NCBI RefSeq assembly: GCF_026712185.1
Contig: NZ_JAPPUX010000005.1
Location: forward strand, 422,262 to 486,261
Source: Nocardioides pini
Lineage (GTDB): Bacteria > Actinomycetota > Actinomycetes > Propionibacteriales > Nocardioidaceae
Reading direction: 5' to 3'
Length of the DNA: 64,000 bases
Part shown: positions 15,976-24,457 of the stretch, piece after piece
How positions within the stretch are numbered: position 1 is the first letter of the stretch
Layout of the letters: the number at the start of each line of letters is the position of its first letter
Translations under genes and position numbers: made by a program
Notes under the pieces: model-generated
What the model was told of the DNA's origin: nothing
What the model saw: the letters and a program-made list of their open reading frames with translations, nothing else
Database searches by the model: none

Positions 15976-16638
15976 TCACATCTGGGGCATCAGGACCTGG
16001 TCGACCACGTAGACGGTCGCGTTGGCGGTCGGCACGTTGCCGCACACGACGCTGGCCTCACCGATGGTGAAGTCCTCGCCCTCGCCCTCGACGGTGAGCA
16101 TGTCGCCGGCCAGGGTCTCGTGCTCGCCCGCGAGGTCCTCCGGGCTGAGGCTCTCGCCGACCACGTGGTGGGTCAGGACCGTGGTGAGCTGCTCCTTGTC
16201 CTTCAGGAGGGCGTTGAGGTCCTTCTTCGGGATCGCGGCGAACGCGTCGTCGGTCGGCGCGAAGACCGTGATGTTCTCGGCGGAGTTCAGCGTGTCGACG
16301 AGGTCGGCCTCGGTGACGGCGGCGACCAGCGTCTTGAGGAGCGGGTTGTTCGACGCGGCGGTCGCGACCGGGTCGTCGGCCATGCCCTCGACCGAGCCCT
16401 CACCGGTCGTCGGGACGCCGGCGCAGCCGGGACCGAACGGCGCGTCAGCGGCCATCGGCTCCTCGGACTCCATCGGCGACTCCGACTCCTCCATGGGGGT
16501 CTCGGAGCTGGACTCGGACGTGGTGGGCTCGGAGGCGCTGTCGCTGTCGCTCTCGTTGCCACAGGCGGCCAGGGACATGGACGCGGTCAGCGCGAGGGCG
16601 GCGAGGCCCATGGAGCGGGTGCGGATCTTGGTGTTCAT
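15976..16638 (-). CDS. Fasciclin (FAS1)-domain lipoprotein, MPT83/MPT70-like
   Basis: 220 aa. A lipoprotein signal peptide with lipobox SLAAC puts the lipid-modified Cys at residue 26. A Ser/Glu/Pro/Met-rich acidic spacer (about 27-70) is followed by one FAS1 domain (about 85-220) with ATAASNNPLLKTLVAAVTEADLVDTLNSAENITVFAPTDDAFAAIP and the second conserved block LTHHVVGESL... DMLTVEGEGEDFTIGEASVVCGNVPTANATVYVVDQVLMP. Two cysteines (GCAGVP and VVCGNV) match the MPT70/MPT83 pattern. In mycobacteria such proteins are the main SigK targets. AAAGG lies about 8 bases before ATG 16638, and a promoter-like motif lies at 16698-16724. Confidence 0.93.
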   Translation of the reverse strand: MNTKIRTRSMGLAALALTASMSLAACGNESDSDSASEPTTSESSSETPMEESESPMESEEPMAADAPFGPGCAGVPTTGEGSVEGMADDPVATAASNNPLLKTLVAAVTEADLVDTLNSAENITVFAPTDDAFAAIPKKDLNALLKDKEQLTTVLTHHVVGESLSPEDLAGEHETLAGDMLTVEGEGEDFTIGEASVVCGNVPTANATVYVVDQVLMPQM

Positions 16639-16697
16639 GGCACTGCCTTTCGGTTGGAGCTCTGCGGTGGGCCGTGGGGGGCCCGCTGTCAGGAGGT

Positions 16698-16724
16698 GTT
16701 CGGGGCCGCGTCGTGGGCGGATGG
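16698..16724 (-). promoter_or_regulatory. Candidate SigK-type promoter of the fasciclin gene
   Basis: Read on the minus strand: CCATCC (16724-16719), 15 bases, CCGAAC (16703-16698). The same arrangement with the same spacing precedes the molybdopterin oxidoreductase gene. It resembles the CCATCC...CCGAAT promoter described for mycobacterial SigK (from memory; spacing there may differ). Start codon 16638 would leave a leader of about 50 bases. Confidence 0.6.
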
Positions 16725-16775
16725 GTGATCTTGGAAAAAACTTTGGACAATCCTTGGACAGGCCGGTGCGGGCGA

Positions 16776-18317
16776 TCAGGCGATGAGGACCGAGATCTCC
16801 TGCAGCCCGCTCGACCCCTCCGGGAAGGGCCGCATCCGGACGTCGGTCTGCACGTCGCCGTCCTTGTTGGTGGCGCGGGAGGCGATGAGGTGCCGGCCCG
16901 GCTCGGCGTCCCACTCGAGGTACCACTGGCGCCAGTAGTCGTCGTTGACCTCGGGCCCGAGCTTCGCGGGCTGCCAGGCGCCACCGTCGATGCGCACCTC
17001 CACCTTGTCGATGCCGACGCCCTGGGCCCAGGCGATGCCGCCGACGACCACGGTGCCGGCGTCGGTCTCCGACAGGGGCTTGGGCGTGTCGATGCGGCTC
17101 GAGATCTTGATCGGCGCGTCGACGACCCAGTCGCGCTCGGTCCAGTACGCCTGCTCGGCGTCGTACGTCGTCAGGGTCATGCGGGTGATCCACTTGCAGG
17201 CGCTGACGAAGCCGTAGAGGCCGGGCACGACCATCCGCGCGGGGAAGCCGTGGGTGCGCGGCAGCGGCCCGCCGTTCATGCCGATGGCGATCATCGCGTC
17301 GCGCCCGTCGAGGGCCACGTCGAGGGGCGTGGAGATCGTCATCCCGTCGACGTCGGTGGACAGGATCTGGTCGGCCTTCGTCGAGTCGATGCCGGCCCGC
17401 GCCAGCACTGCGGCGAGCGGTACGCCGAGCCAGCGCGCGCCGCCGACGTAGGGCCCGCCGACCTCGTTGGAGACGCAGGTGAGCGTGATGTCGCGCTCGA
17501 CGGTGTTCATCGCGGCGAGGTCGCCGAACGTCAGCGTGACCTCCCGGTCGACGTCGCCGTCGATGGTGAGGGTCCACGACTCGACGTCCACGGCGGGGAG
17601 CGTGAGGCGGGTGTCGACCCGGTAGAAGTCCCCGGTGGGGGTGCGCAACGGGGTGATGCCGTCGTACGTCTGCTCCAGGCCGGTGGGGAAGGACGACGCG
17701 GGGTCGGTGGCGACCGGCAGGGCGACGTCCGTCCCGCCGAGGCGGTAGGACGTCACCCAGCGACCGAGGCCCCCCATGGCCACCGCAGCCGCAGCGAGTG
17801 CGCCGGAGGCCAGCACGACCCCGCGTCGAGTGGGACCGTCGCCCCCCGGCGACGGTTCCGTGTGACCCCGGTCGTCGACACGGTGGAGCCACCACAGCGA
17901 GGTGGCTCCGACCGCAGCGGCGACCAGGGCAGGTAGGAGGTCCAGCGGCCCGGAGCCCGGGCGCAGGACGGCCAGCACGCCCGCCACGCCGGCCAGGCCC
18001 ACCAGCACGAGCAGTCCCGGCGTCTCGCGACGGGACGTGACGATGCCGGCAACGGCGGCCAGCACCAGCACGACCACGGTCACCGAGCCGACCAGGACCA
18101 GCTTGTCGGCGCTGCCGAACTGGCGGATGGCCCACTCCTTGAGCGGGGTGGGCGTGAGGTCGATGACGGTCGAGCCGACGGCGAGCACCGGGGAGGCCGC
18201 CGGGACGGTCAGTGCCGCGACCAGGTGGGCCGCGGCGAGACCGACGACGGTGGCGAGCACGCCGTACGCCGCGTGGCGCAGGGTGCGGGGCCGGGACCGC
18301 TGGTCGAGGGAGGGCAT
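16776..18317 (-). CDS. Membrane-anchored molybdopterin-dependent (sulfite oxidase-family) oxidoreductase
   Basis: 513 aa. Four N-terminal membrane helices (about residues 14-36, 65-88, 95-115, 120-140) and a fifth near 155-180 precede an outside catalytic part. The sulfite-oxidase-type Moco domain (about 200-400) has ITPLRTPTGDFYRVDTRL, then TLTCVSNEVGGPYVGGARWLGVPL with Cys281 as the likely molybdenum ligand, and MNGGPLPRTHGFPARMVVPGLYGFVSACKWI. A dimerisation domain (about 400-513) follows. The substrate is unknown; it may repair oxidised envelope components or reduce S- or N-oxides. ATG 18317 lies only 7 bases from the -10-like CCGAAC, so the transcript may be leaderless. Confidence 0.93.
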   Translation of the reverse strand: MPSLDQRSRPRTLRHAAYGVLATVVGLAAAHLVAALTVPAASPVLAVGSTVIDLTPTPLKEWAIRQFGSADKLVLVGSVTVVVLVLAAVAGIVTSRRETPGLLVLVGLAGVAGVLAVLRPGSGPLDLLPALVAAAVGATSLWWLHRVDDRGHTEPSPGGDGPTRRGVVLASGALAAAAVAMGGLGRWVTSYRLGGTDVALPVATDPASSFPTGLEQTYDGITPLRTPTGDFYRVDTRLTLPAVDVESWTLTIDGDVDREVTLTFGDLAAMNTVERDITLTCVSNEVGGPYVGGARWLGVPLAAVLARAGIDSTKADQILSTDVDGMTISTPLDVALDGRDAMIAIGMNGGPLPRTHGFPARMVVPGLYGFVSACKWITRMTLTTYDAEQAYWTERDWVVDAPIKISSRIDTPKPLSETDAGTVVVGGIAWAQGVGIDKVEVRIDGGAWQPAKLGPEVNDDYWRQWYLEWDAEPGRHLIASRATNKDGDVQTDVRMRPFPEGSSGLQEISVLIA

Positions 18318-18324
18318 GGACGGT

Positions 18325-18351
18325 GTTCGGAGCCGACGGCCACGCGGATGT
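18325..18351 (-). promoter_or_regulatory. Candidate SigK-type promoter of the molybdopterin oxidoreductase gene
   Basis: Minus strand: ACATCC (18351-18346), 15 bases, CCGAAC (18330-18325), matching the fasciclin promoter candidate in both boxes (one mismatch) and spacing. The gene's ATG (18317) follows CCGAAC by 7 bases, where transcription should begin, so a leaderless mRNA is expected. Confidence 0.6.
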
Positions 18352-18383
18352 CTCGTGGAGGCGGGTGGGGCAGGATGCTCGCC

Positions 18384-19142
18384 ATGACCGACGCCCCCGC
18401 AGAGCTGGTGCATTACGCCGTGGCCGACGCCGTCGCCACGATCACGCTCGACAGCCCCGCCAACCGCAACGCGCTGAGCCGGCAGCTGGTGACCGAGCTC
18501 TTCGCGCACCTCGAGCGCGCCGGCGCCGATCGCGAGGTGCGGGTAGTGCTCATCGAGAGCTCCGGCAAGGTCTTCTGCTCCGGCGCCGACCTCAGCGAGG
18601 CGTCGAGCCAGGGCATGGAGGCCGGCACCCGCCGGATCGTCGACCTGCAGCGGCTGATCACCACCCTCGACAAGCCGGTCGTGACCAAGAACCTCGGTGC
18701 CGTCCGCGCGGGGGGCATCGGCATCGTCGCCGCGGCCGACATCGCCATCAGCGCCGACGACGCCACCTTCGCCCTGACCGAGGTCAAGCTCGGGCTGGCG
18801 GCCGCGATCATCAGCCTCACCGTCCACCACCGGATGACCCCGCGGGCCGCGTCCCTGACCACGCTCGGCGGGGAGGTGTTCACCGGCGCCGAGGCGGCGT
18901 CGTACGGGCTCGTGACGAAGGCGGTGCCGGCCGCCGACCTCGACGCCGAGGTCGCCGCCGTGTGCGCCAGCCTCGCGACCGGGGCCGCCCAGGGCCTCCG
19001 CGAGTCCAAGCGCATCCTCAACCGCGACCTCGTCGCGCGCATCGACGCGCTCGGCGAGGAGATGGCCGAGACCAGCACCCGGCTGTTCGCCTCCGACGAG
19101 GCCCGCGAGGCGATGACCGCCTTCCTCTCCCGCAAGAAGTAG
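18384..19142 (+). CDS. Enoyl-CoA hydratase/isomerase family protein
   Basis: 252 aa crotonase-fold enzyme. The oxyanion-hole segments are SSGKVFCSGADLSE (about residues 52-65) and VRAGGIGIVAAADIAIS (about 107-123). The position usually holding the first catalytic Glu of hydratases lies in VKLGLAAAIIS, which has no Glu, so it may be an isomerase, hydrolase or decarboxylase-like member rather than a true hydratase. ATG 18384 follows GGCAGGA with good spacing. It is divergent from the molybdopterin oxidoreductase gene, the starts being 66 bases apart. Confidence 0.9.
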   Translation: MTDAPAELVHYAVADAVATITLDSPANRNALSRQLVTELFAHLERAGADREVRVVLIESSGKVFCSGADLSEASSQGMEAGTRRIVDLQRLITTLDKPVVTKNLGAVRAGGIGIVAAADIAISADDATFALTEVKLGLAAAIISLTVHHRMTPRAASLTTLGGEVFTGAEAASYGLVTKAVPAADLDAEVAAVCASLATGAAQGLRESKRILNRDLVARIDALGEEMAETSTRLFASDEAREAMTAFLSRKK

Positions 19143-19210
19143 CCGCCAGACTGCATCCACGGTCGGCCCCCGGCCGGAGAAGTGAGAGGACCACTTCGAA
19201 GGAGGCCGCC

Positions 19211-19927
19211 GTGGACGTCACCGAGGACCGACCGCTCGCGCTTGTCACGGGAGCTGCCCGGGGCATCGGCGCCGAGGTCGCGCGCCAGCTCGCCGAGGGG
19301 GGACACGCCGTCCTGGTGACCGCGCGGGACGCGGCGGCGGCCGTGGCCCACGCCGACGCGCTGGTCGCGGAGGGCCATGCGGCCGCGGGCGTCGCGCTCG
19401 ACGTCGCCGACCCGGCCAGCGTGGCCGCCCTCGCGCGGGAGCTCGGCGGGCGGCCGCTGCGGGTGCTGGTCAACAACGCTGCCGCCTTCGCCGACTGGAC
19501 GGAGACCGCGACGAGCGCCGACCTCGAGGCCGCGCGGGCCGTCCTGGACACCAACCTCCTCGGACCCTGGCGCACGGTGCAGGCGCTGCTCCCGAACCTG
19601 CGGGCCGGCGCGCCCGCCCGCGTGGTCAACGTCGGGAGCGGCTCGGGCTCGCACGGCGACCCGGAGTTCGGCCTGCCCACCAACCCGGTGTCGACCACCT
19701 ACGCCGTCTCCAAGGCCGCCCTGCACGCCCTGACGGTCAAGCCCGCCGTCGAGCTGCGCGACCAGGGCATCGTGGTCAACGCCGCTGACCCCGGCCTCAC
19801 CGCGACGGCGCCGGGGATGGCAGACATGGGTGCGCGCCCGGTGCCCGAGGGCGCGGCGAGCGTCCTCGCGGCCCTCCACGCACCGGCCGGGACCTTCACG
19901 CGCGACGGCGAGACGCTCCCGTGGTGA
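19211..19927 (+). CDS. Short-chain dehydrogenase/reductase
   Basis: 238 aa classical SDR: nucleotide-binding VTGAARGIGAEVARQL (about residues 12-27), NNAAAF, and catalytic Ser...Tyr-x3-Lys in GSGSGSHG...TTYAVSKAAL. GTG 19211 is preceded by the strong ribosome site GAAGGAGG (19198-19205). It overlaps the next SDR gene by a few bases, so the two are likely co-expressed. Substrate unknown. Confidence 0.93.
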   Translation: MDVTEDRPLALVTGAARGIGAEVARQLAEGGHAVLVTARDAAAAVAHADALVAEGHAAAGVALDVADPASVAALARELGGRPLRVLVNNAAAFADWTETATSADLEAARAVLDTNLLGPWRTVQALLPNLRAGAPARVVNVGSGSGSHGDPEFGLPTNPVSTTYAVSKAALHALTVKPAVELRDQGIVVNAADPGLTATAPGMADMGARPVPEGAASVLAALHAPAGTFTRDGETLPW

Positions 19928-20622
19928 CGTCCGGGACGGGCCCGCGCCGGGAGCTCGCCGACGCGCGCATCGCGGTCGTCGGTGCCACCGGGGCGCTCGG
20001 GTCGCTGCTGGTCACCGAGCTGGCGGGGCGCGGTGCCCGGCTGCTGGTCGCCGGACGGGACGCCGGGCGACTGGACGCCCTCGACGCGCCGGTCCGGGTC
20101 GTGGCCGACCTGGGAGACGCGACGGCGGGAGACGCCGTCGCGGCCGCCGCACGCGAGCACCTCGGCGGGCTCGACGGCCTGGTCAACGCCGCCGGCGTCG
20201 TGGCCTTCGGCGCGCTCGTCGACACCCCGGACGAGGTGGTCGAGGAGCTGTTCCTCACCAACGTGGTCGGACCGCTCTTCCTGCTGCGCCGCGTGCTGCC
20301 CCTGCTCGAGGAGTCCGAGGGCTTCGTGGTCCAGCTCAGCGCGGTGGTGGCCGAGCAGCCGCTGCCGCGGATGGCGGCGTACTCCGCCAGCAAGGCGGCG
20401 CTCAGCGCTGCGGCGACCGCACTCCGCGCGGAGCTGCGCCGCAGCCGCGTCGAGGTGTACGACGTCCGCCCGCCGCACACCGAGACCGGCCTCGCGTCCC
20501 GGCCCCTGTCGGGGGAGCCGCCGCGGCTGCCCGCCGGCAAGGATCCCGCGGCCGTCGCGCGGCGGATCGTCGAGGCGATCGAGGCTCGCGAGCACGACCT
20601 CGGCCCCGGGGGGTTCGGGTGA
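19921..20622 (+). CDS. Short-chain dehydrogenase/reductase
   Basis: 233 aa SDR: IAVVGATGALGSLLVTEL at the N-terminus, NAAGVVAFG, and the active site with Ser in VQLSAVVAEQPLPRMAAYSASKAAL (Tyr-x3-Lys). GTG 19921 or GTG 19924 (GTGA with the upstream stop) is the start. The C-terminus PPHTETGLASRPLSG resembles SDRs acting on hydrophobic substrates, but no substrate can be named. It is coupled to the genes on both sides. Confidence 0.93.
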   Translation: MVTSGTGPRRELADARIAVVGATGALGSLLVTELAGRGARLLVAGRDAGRLDALDAPVRVVADLGDATAGDAVAAAAREHLGGLDGLVNAAGVVAFGALVDTPDEVVEELFLTNVVGPLFLLRRVLPLLEESEGFVVQLSAVVAEQPLPRMAAYSASKAALSAAATALRAELRRSRVEVYDVRPPHTETGLASRPLSGEPPRLPAGKDPAAVARRIVEAIEAREHDLGPGGFG

Positions 20623-21041
20623 GCCTCACCGACCCGAGCACCTGGCTGCTGCTCGTCGCCGCGGCGCACCTCGGCTTCCAGCTGACGGTGTCGCTCGTGG
20701 TCTACCCCGCGCTGCGGGAGGTCGACGCCGACGCGTGGCCGGTGGCGCACGAGCGACACTCCCGCCGGATCGCCCCGCTCGTCGGTGCGCTCTACGTCCC
20801 GCTGGTGCTCGTCCTGGCCGCGGCCGCGGTGGCGCAGCCCGACGCGTCGGGCACGTGGCTCGCCCTGGTCGGCGGGGCGGTGTCGGTGGTGACCACGGCC
20901 GCGATCGCCGCACCCCTGCACGGGCGGCTGGGCACGGCGGCGGAGCGCACCGAGCTGCTGCGCGCCCTCGGACAGGCGGACGTGATCCGCACGGTCGGCG
21001 CGGCGGTGTGCCTGATGGGCGCCGTCCTGCTCGTCGCGTGA
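20619..21041 (+). CDS. Small 4-TM membrane protein
   Basis: 140 aa with about four hydrophobic helices (WLLLVAAAHLGFQLTVSLVVYPAL, LVGALYVPLVLVLAAAAVA, WLALVGGAVSVVTTAAIAAPLHG, VGAAVCLMGAVLLVA). It is similar in layout to DUF1772-like integral membrane proteins, but I do not claim the family. GTG 20619 overlaps the SDR stop as GTGA. Function unknown. Confidence 0.8.
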   Translation: MSLTDPSTWLLLVAAAHLGFQLTVSLVVYPALREVDADAWPVAHERHSRRIAPLVGALYVPLVLVLAAAAVAQPDASGTWLALVGGAVSVVTTAAIAAPLHGRLGTAAERTELLRALGQADVIRTVGAAVCLMGAVLLVA

Positions 21042-21043
21042 CG

Positions 21044-22015
21044 CTAGGGCCTGCTGTGGGCGACCTGCCGCAGCAGCCTCCGCGTGGCGAGGCCGAGCGC
21101 GGTGTCCTGGTGCGGAGTGCCGATCGCCGCCGAGACGGTGCCGCATGCCGCGCCGTCGACAGCGAGCGTGCGGGCCGTCCCGGTCTGGTCGCTCAGCACG
21201 ACGACGTACGACGGCCGCCCCGGGTCGAGGTCGCAGTCGGCCACCGCCCCGCGCACCACGTCGAGGGTGGCGGCGGCACGCACGGACTCCGACACCGGTG
21301 GGCCGGCCTGCCACTGGTCGACCAGCACGAACCGCCGTCCGCGCCCGGTGTAGGCGCAGACGTCGACGGTGGTCGCCGGCAGCGGGAGCAGCGGGACCGT
21401 GGAGCGGCGCGGGTCGTCGGCGCTGTCCACGAGCAGGGCGGCCGAGGGACCGTCGCGGTTCGTGCGCCCGGTGGTGAGGCGGCGGGGACAGGTGACCGGC
21501 GCGGTGGCCGCGGTGGCCGGGCCGGCCGCACCGGCGGCGTCCATGAGGAGCGTGGTCTCGAGCTGGGTGAACAGCGCCAGGTCCCGCGTGCTGCACCCGG
21601 TGTCACCGGGGATCTCCGCCACGCTGCCGTCGGCCAGGCCGACCTCGATCCGGAACAGCCCGGCCGGGCGGGCGGTGGGCGGGTCGCCGGGCGTGCAGGC
21701 CGGGCGGTCGAGCTGCGTCTGCCACAGGCTGGTGCCCACCGACGCCGCCAGGTCCCCGACCACGACGCCCTGCGGGTGGCGCAGCCGCTGGGTCGCGCCC
21801 TCGTCGGCGAGCGGGCAGAAGCGCACCCACCTCGCCTCCTGCTCCTCCAGCGCCTCGACCGGGGCGTCGGCCTCGGCGACGCACCCGGTGCCGGTCCGCG
21901 CGGCCGGCGCCGGCTCGTCGCGGAGCACCCTCGGCAGGGCGACGGCCGCGACCACGACCAGGAGGGTTGCGACGCAGGCCGCGGCCACGAGCTGGCGTAC
22001 GCGTCGGGGTGCCAC
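21044..22015 (-). CDS. Membrane-anchored secreted protein of unknown function
   Basis: About 323 aa. The N-terminus VAPRRVRQLVAAACVATLLVVVAAVALP is a signal anchor or signal peptide. The outside part holds about nine cysteines spread through the chain (GTGCVAE, RFCPLA, PACTPG, GCSTRD, VTCPRR, VCAYTG, DCDLDP, ACGTVS), suggesting several disulfides, and I recognise no domain. GTG 22015 is favoured, with GGAT 8 bases upstream; a TTG at 22027 in the same frame is possible. It is convergent with the small membrane protein gene (stops 2 bases apart). Confidence 0.75.
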   Translation of the reverse strand: MAPRRVRQLVAAACVATLLVVVAAVALPRVLRDEPAPAARTGTGCVAEADAPVEALEEQEARWVRFCPLADEGATQRLRHPQGVVVGDLAASVGTSLWQTQLDRPACTPGDPPTARPAGLFRIEVGLADGSVAEIPGDTGCSTRDLALFTQLETTLLMDAAGAAGPATAATAPVTCPRRLTTGRTNRDGPSAALLVDSADDPRRSTVPLLPLPATTVDVCAYTGRGRRFVLVDQWQAGPPVSESVRAAATLDVVRGAVADCDLDPGRPSYVVVLSDQTGTARTLAVDGAACGTVSAAIGTPHQDTALGLATRRLLRQVAHSRP

Positions 22016-22170
22016 GAGCCCATCCAACCCGACGCCGGCGGGGGTGGTCGCGTCGTCTGCGCGGGTCCACGATCCGCGAGAAGTCGGTGGTCGTCGGTGC
22101 TCGCCGGTACTCTTGTCCGCCTGCCCGGGACCGTTGGGCAGTGATCCACCGGGGGGATGAGGAGCGGGAT

Positions 22171-24348
22171 TTGAGCGAGGAGCTCGAGGCGCGGGAGATC
22201 GCGGCGGAGCAGGCGTACGTCGACGAGGTCTACGTCCAGCTCGAGGCGTCGACGCGCAGCGCGCGGGCGCTGGCCGCCGAGGGGCACAGCCGCGGCAAGC
22301 TGGAGCACGAGGGCGGCCTCGTCGAGCGTGACGCCATGGTCTTCCAGGCCGCCAAGCGCATCGCCCAGCTCGACGCCGCCCACGAGGGCCTGGTCTTCGG
22401 TCGTCTCGACCTCGACCCGTCGATCGACGCCGAGCCGCGCTACATCGGGCGCATCGGCGTGCGCAACGCCGACCGCGACGTGCTGCTCATCGACTGGCGC
22501 GCCCCGGCCGCCGGCGTGTTCTACCAGGCCACCGCCGCGACGCCGTCGGGCGTCGTGCGCCGTCGCGTCCTGCGCTCGCTGCACCGCACGGTCATCGGCG
22601 TCGAGGACGAGCTGCTCGACCAGGAGGCCGACACCGACCTCCCGATCGTCGGCGAGGGCGCGCTGATGGCGCAGCTCTCGCGCGCCCGCGACCGGTCGAT
22701 GCACTCGATCGTCGCCACGATCCAGGCGGAGCAGGACAAGGCGATCCGCGCGCCCGGCAAGGGCGTCGTGTCGATCTCCGGCGGCCCCGGCACGGGCAAG
22801 ACGGTCGTCGCCCTGCACCGCGCGGCGTTCCTGCTCTACTCCGACCGCCGGCGCTACGAGGGCGGCGGCGTGCTCGTCGTCGGCCCCAGCGGCGTCTTCA
22901 TGCGCTACATCGAGCGCGTCCTGCCGAGCCTCGGCGAGACCGCGGTCGCGCTGCGGTCGCTCGGCGAGGTCGTCGGCGGCATCCGCGCCACGCGCCACGA
23001 CGAGCCCGCGGTTGCCGACGTCAAGGGCGCGACCCGGATGGCCGAGCTGCTGCGGCGCGCCGCCCGCCAGCACGCCCCCGGCGCGCCGACGAGCTTCCGG
23101 ATCTACTGGCGCGACGAGACGCTCGTGCTCGACCCCGGTCTCCTGGGTCGCCTGCGCCGCCAGCTGATGTCGCAGGGCCGTCGCAACCGCCAGCTGCCCC
23201 GGGTGGCCAAGACGCTCCTCGACGCCATGTGGCGCCAGGTGAGCGGCGAGCGCGGTCGCGAGCGTGGTCGCGAGGCGTTCGAGGACGACATGCTGGGCCA
23301 CGAGGGCTTCGTCGAGTTCGCGTCGGCCTGGTGGCCGCCGCTCGACGCCCAGGCGGTGTTCGGCTGGCTCCGCGAGCCCGACTTCCTCGCCCGGGTGGGC
23401 GAGGGCGTGATCAGCCGCGAGGAGCAGCTGCTGCTCCTGAAGTCGTGGGCGTCCGGCGACCTGTCGATCGAAGACATCCCCCTCATCGACGAGCTCCGCT
23501 ACGCCCTCGGCGACGTCCCGCAGCGCACCGACGACGAGCGCGACCTCGACGAGACCGGCCTGCTCGAGGGTGGCGTCGACCTGCAGGAGCTCACCACCAT
23601 CTCCGAGCGCGAGTACGCCCCCGGCGGGCTGGCCTGGTCTGCACCGACCCACCGCATCGAGGACGACGGCTACGCCCACGTCCTGATCGACGAGGCGCAG
23701 GACCTCACCCCGATGCAGTGGCGCATGGTCGGTCGCCGCGGCCGCACCGCGAGCTGGACGATCGTCGGCGACCCGGCCCAGTCGTCGTGGCCCGACGCCC
23801 CGGAGGCCGCCGCCGCGCGGGCCGAGGCCCTCGAGGGCAAGGAGCTCCACGAGTTCCACCTGTCCACCAACTACCGCAACTCCGCCGAGATCTACGCCTT
23901 CGCCGCCGACTACGCCCGCCGGGTGGGGCTCGACGCCGACCTCCCCGACGCCGTACGCCGCACGGGCGAGGAGCCGCAGGTCGTCGGCCCCGTCGACGAG
24001 CTGGAGGCCGCCGTGCGCGAGGCCGTCACGTCGATCGCCGGTCGCGTCGAGGGCACCGTCGGCATCGTCGTGCCCGTCGCGCGCCGCTCGGAGGTCAACG
24101 CCTGGCTGGCGTCGTGGCCCGAGCTGGCCGACGACGCCCCGGCGGCCCGCGCCGCCGTCGACTCGAGGGTCACGCCGAGCGGCGAGGACCGCGTCGTCGT
24201 GCTGACCGGGCTCGACACCAAGGGCCTGGAGTTCGACGGCATCGTGGTGGTCGCGCCGCAGGAGATCGAGGACGAGTCGGCCACCGGACGGGCGACCCTC
24301 TACGTCGTGCTCACCCGTGCGACGCAGCTGCTGACGACCGTCGGCTGA
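22171..24348 (+). CDS. HelD/HelR-type RNA polymerase-remodelling ATPase (UvrD-like)
   Basis: 725 aa superfamily 1 ATPase of the HelD type, which pulls stalled RNA polymerase off DNA and, in some actinobacteria (HelR), protects against rifamycins. The N-terminal coiled coil (SEELEAREIAAEQAYVDEVYVQLEAS) is followed by the HelD-specific RIGVRNADRDVLLIDWRAPAAGVFYQATA. Walker A is GGPGTGKT (residues 204-211), Walker B HVLIDEAQDLTPMQW (about 503-517), then GDPAQSSWPDAPEA, and a helicase C part with LTGLDTKGLEFDGIVVV and YVVLTRATQ. TTG 22171 follows GAGGAG with normal spacing; GTG 22141 is an alternative. I saw no rifamycin-associated promoter element upstream. Confidence 0.93.
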   Translation: MSEELEAREIAAEQAYVDEVYVQLEASTRSARALAAEGHSRGKLEHEGGLVERDAMVFQAAKRIAQLDAAHEGLVFGRLDLDPSIDAEPRYIGRIGVRNADRDVLLIDWRAPAAGVFYQATAATPSGVVRRRVLRSLHRTVIGVEDELLDQEADTDLPIVGEGALMAQLSRARDRSMHSIVATIQAEQDKAIRAPGKGVVSISGGPGTGKTVVALHRAAFLLYSDRRRYEGGGVLVVGPSGVFMRYIERVLPSLGETAVALRSLGEVVGGIRATRHDEPAVADVKGATRMAELLRRAARQHAPGAPTSFRIYWRDETLVLDPGLLGRLRRQLMSQGRRNRQLPRVAKTLLDAMWRQVSGERGRERGREAFEDDMLGHEGFVEFASAWWPPLDAQAVFGWLREPDFLARVGEGVISREEQLLLLKSWASGDLSIEDIPLIDELRYALGDVPQRTDDERDLDETGLLEGGVDLQELTTISEREYAPGGLAWSAPTHRIEDDGYAHVLIDEAQDLTPMQWRMVGRRGRTASWTIVGDPAQSSWPDAPEAAAARAEALEGKELHEFHLSTNYRNSAEIYAFAADYARRVGLDADLPDAVRRTGEEPQVVGPVDELEAAVREAVTSIAGRVEGTVGIVVPVARRSEVNAWLASWPELADDAPAARAAVDSRVTPSGEDRVVVLTGLDTKGLEFDGIVVVAPQEIEDESATGRATLYVVLTRATQLLTTVG

Positions 24349-24457
24349 CGACCGGCTCCCCCGTCGTTGGCGCGAGGACGTATCGTCGGCCGGGCACTAC
24401 GGGCCGACACTGACCACCAGCACGAGACGGCCAAGCCGTCACGACATCGGGAGGCTC

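Noticed and set aside
22050..22170. Rifamycin-associated element upstream of the HelD-type gene
   Set aside because: No matching palindrome is present in the region read.
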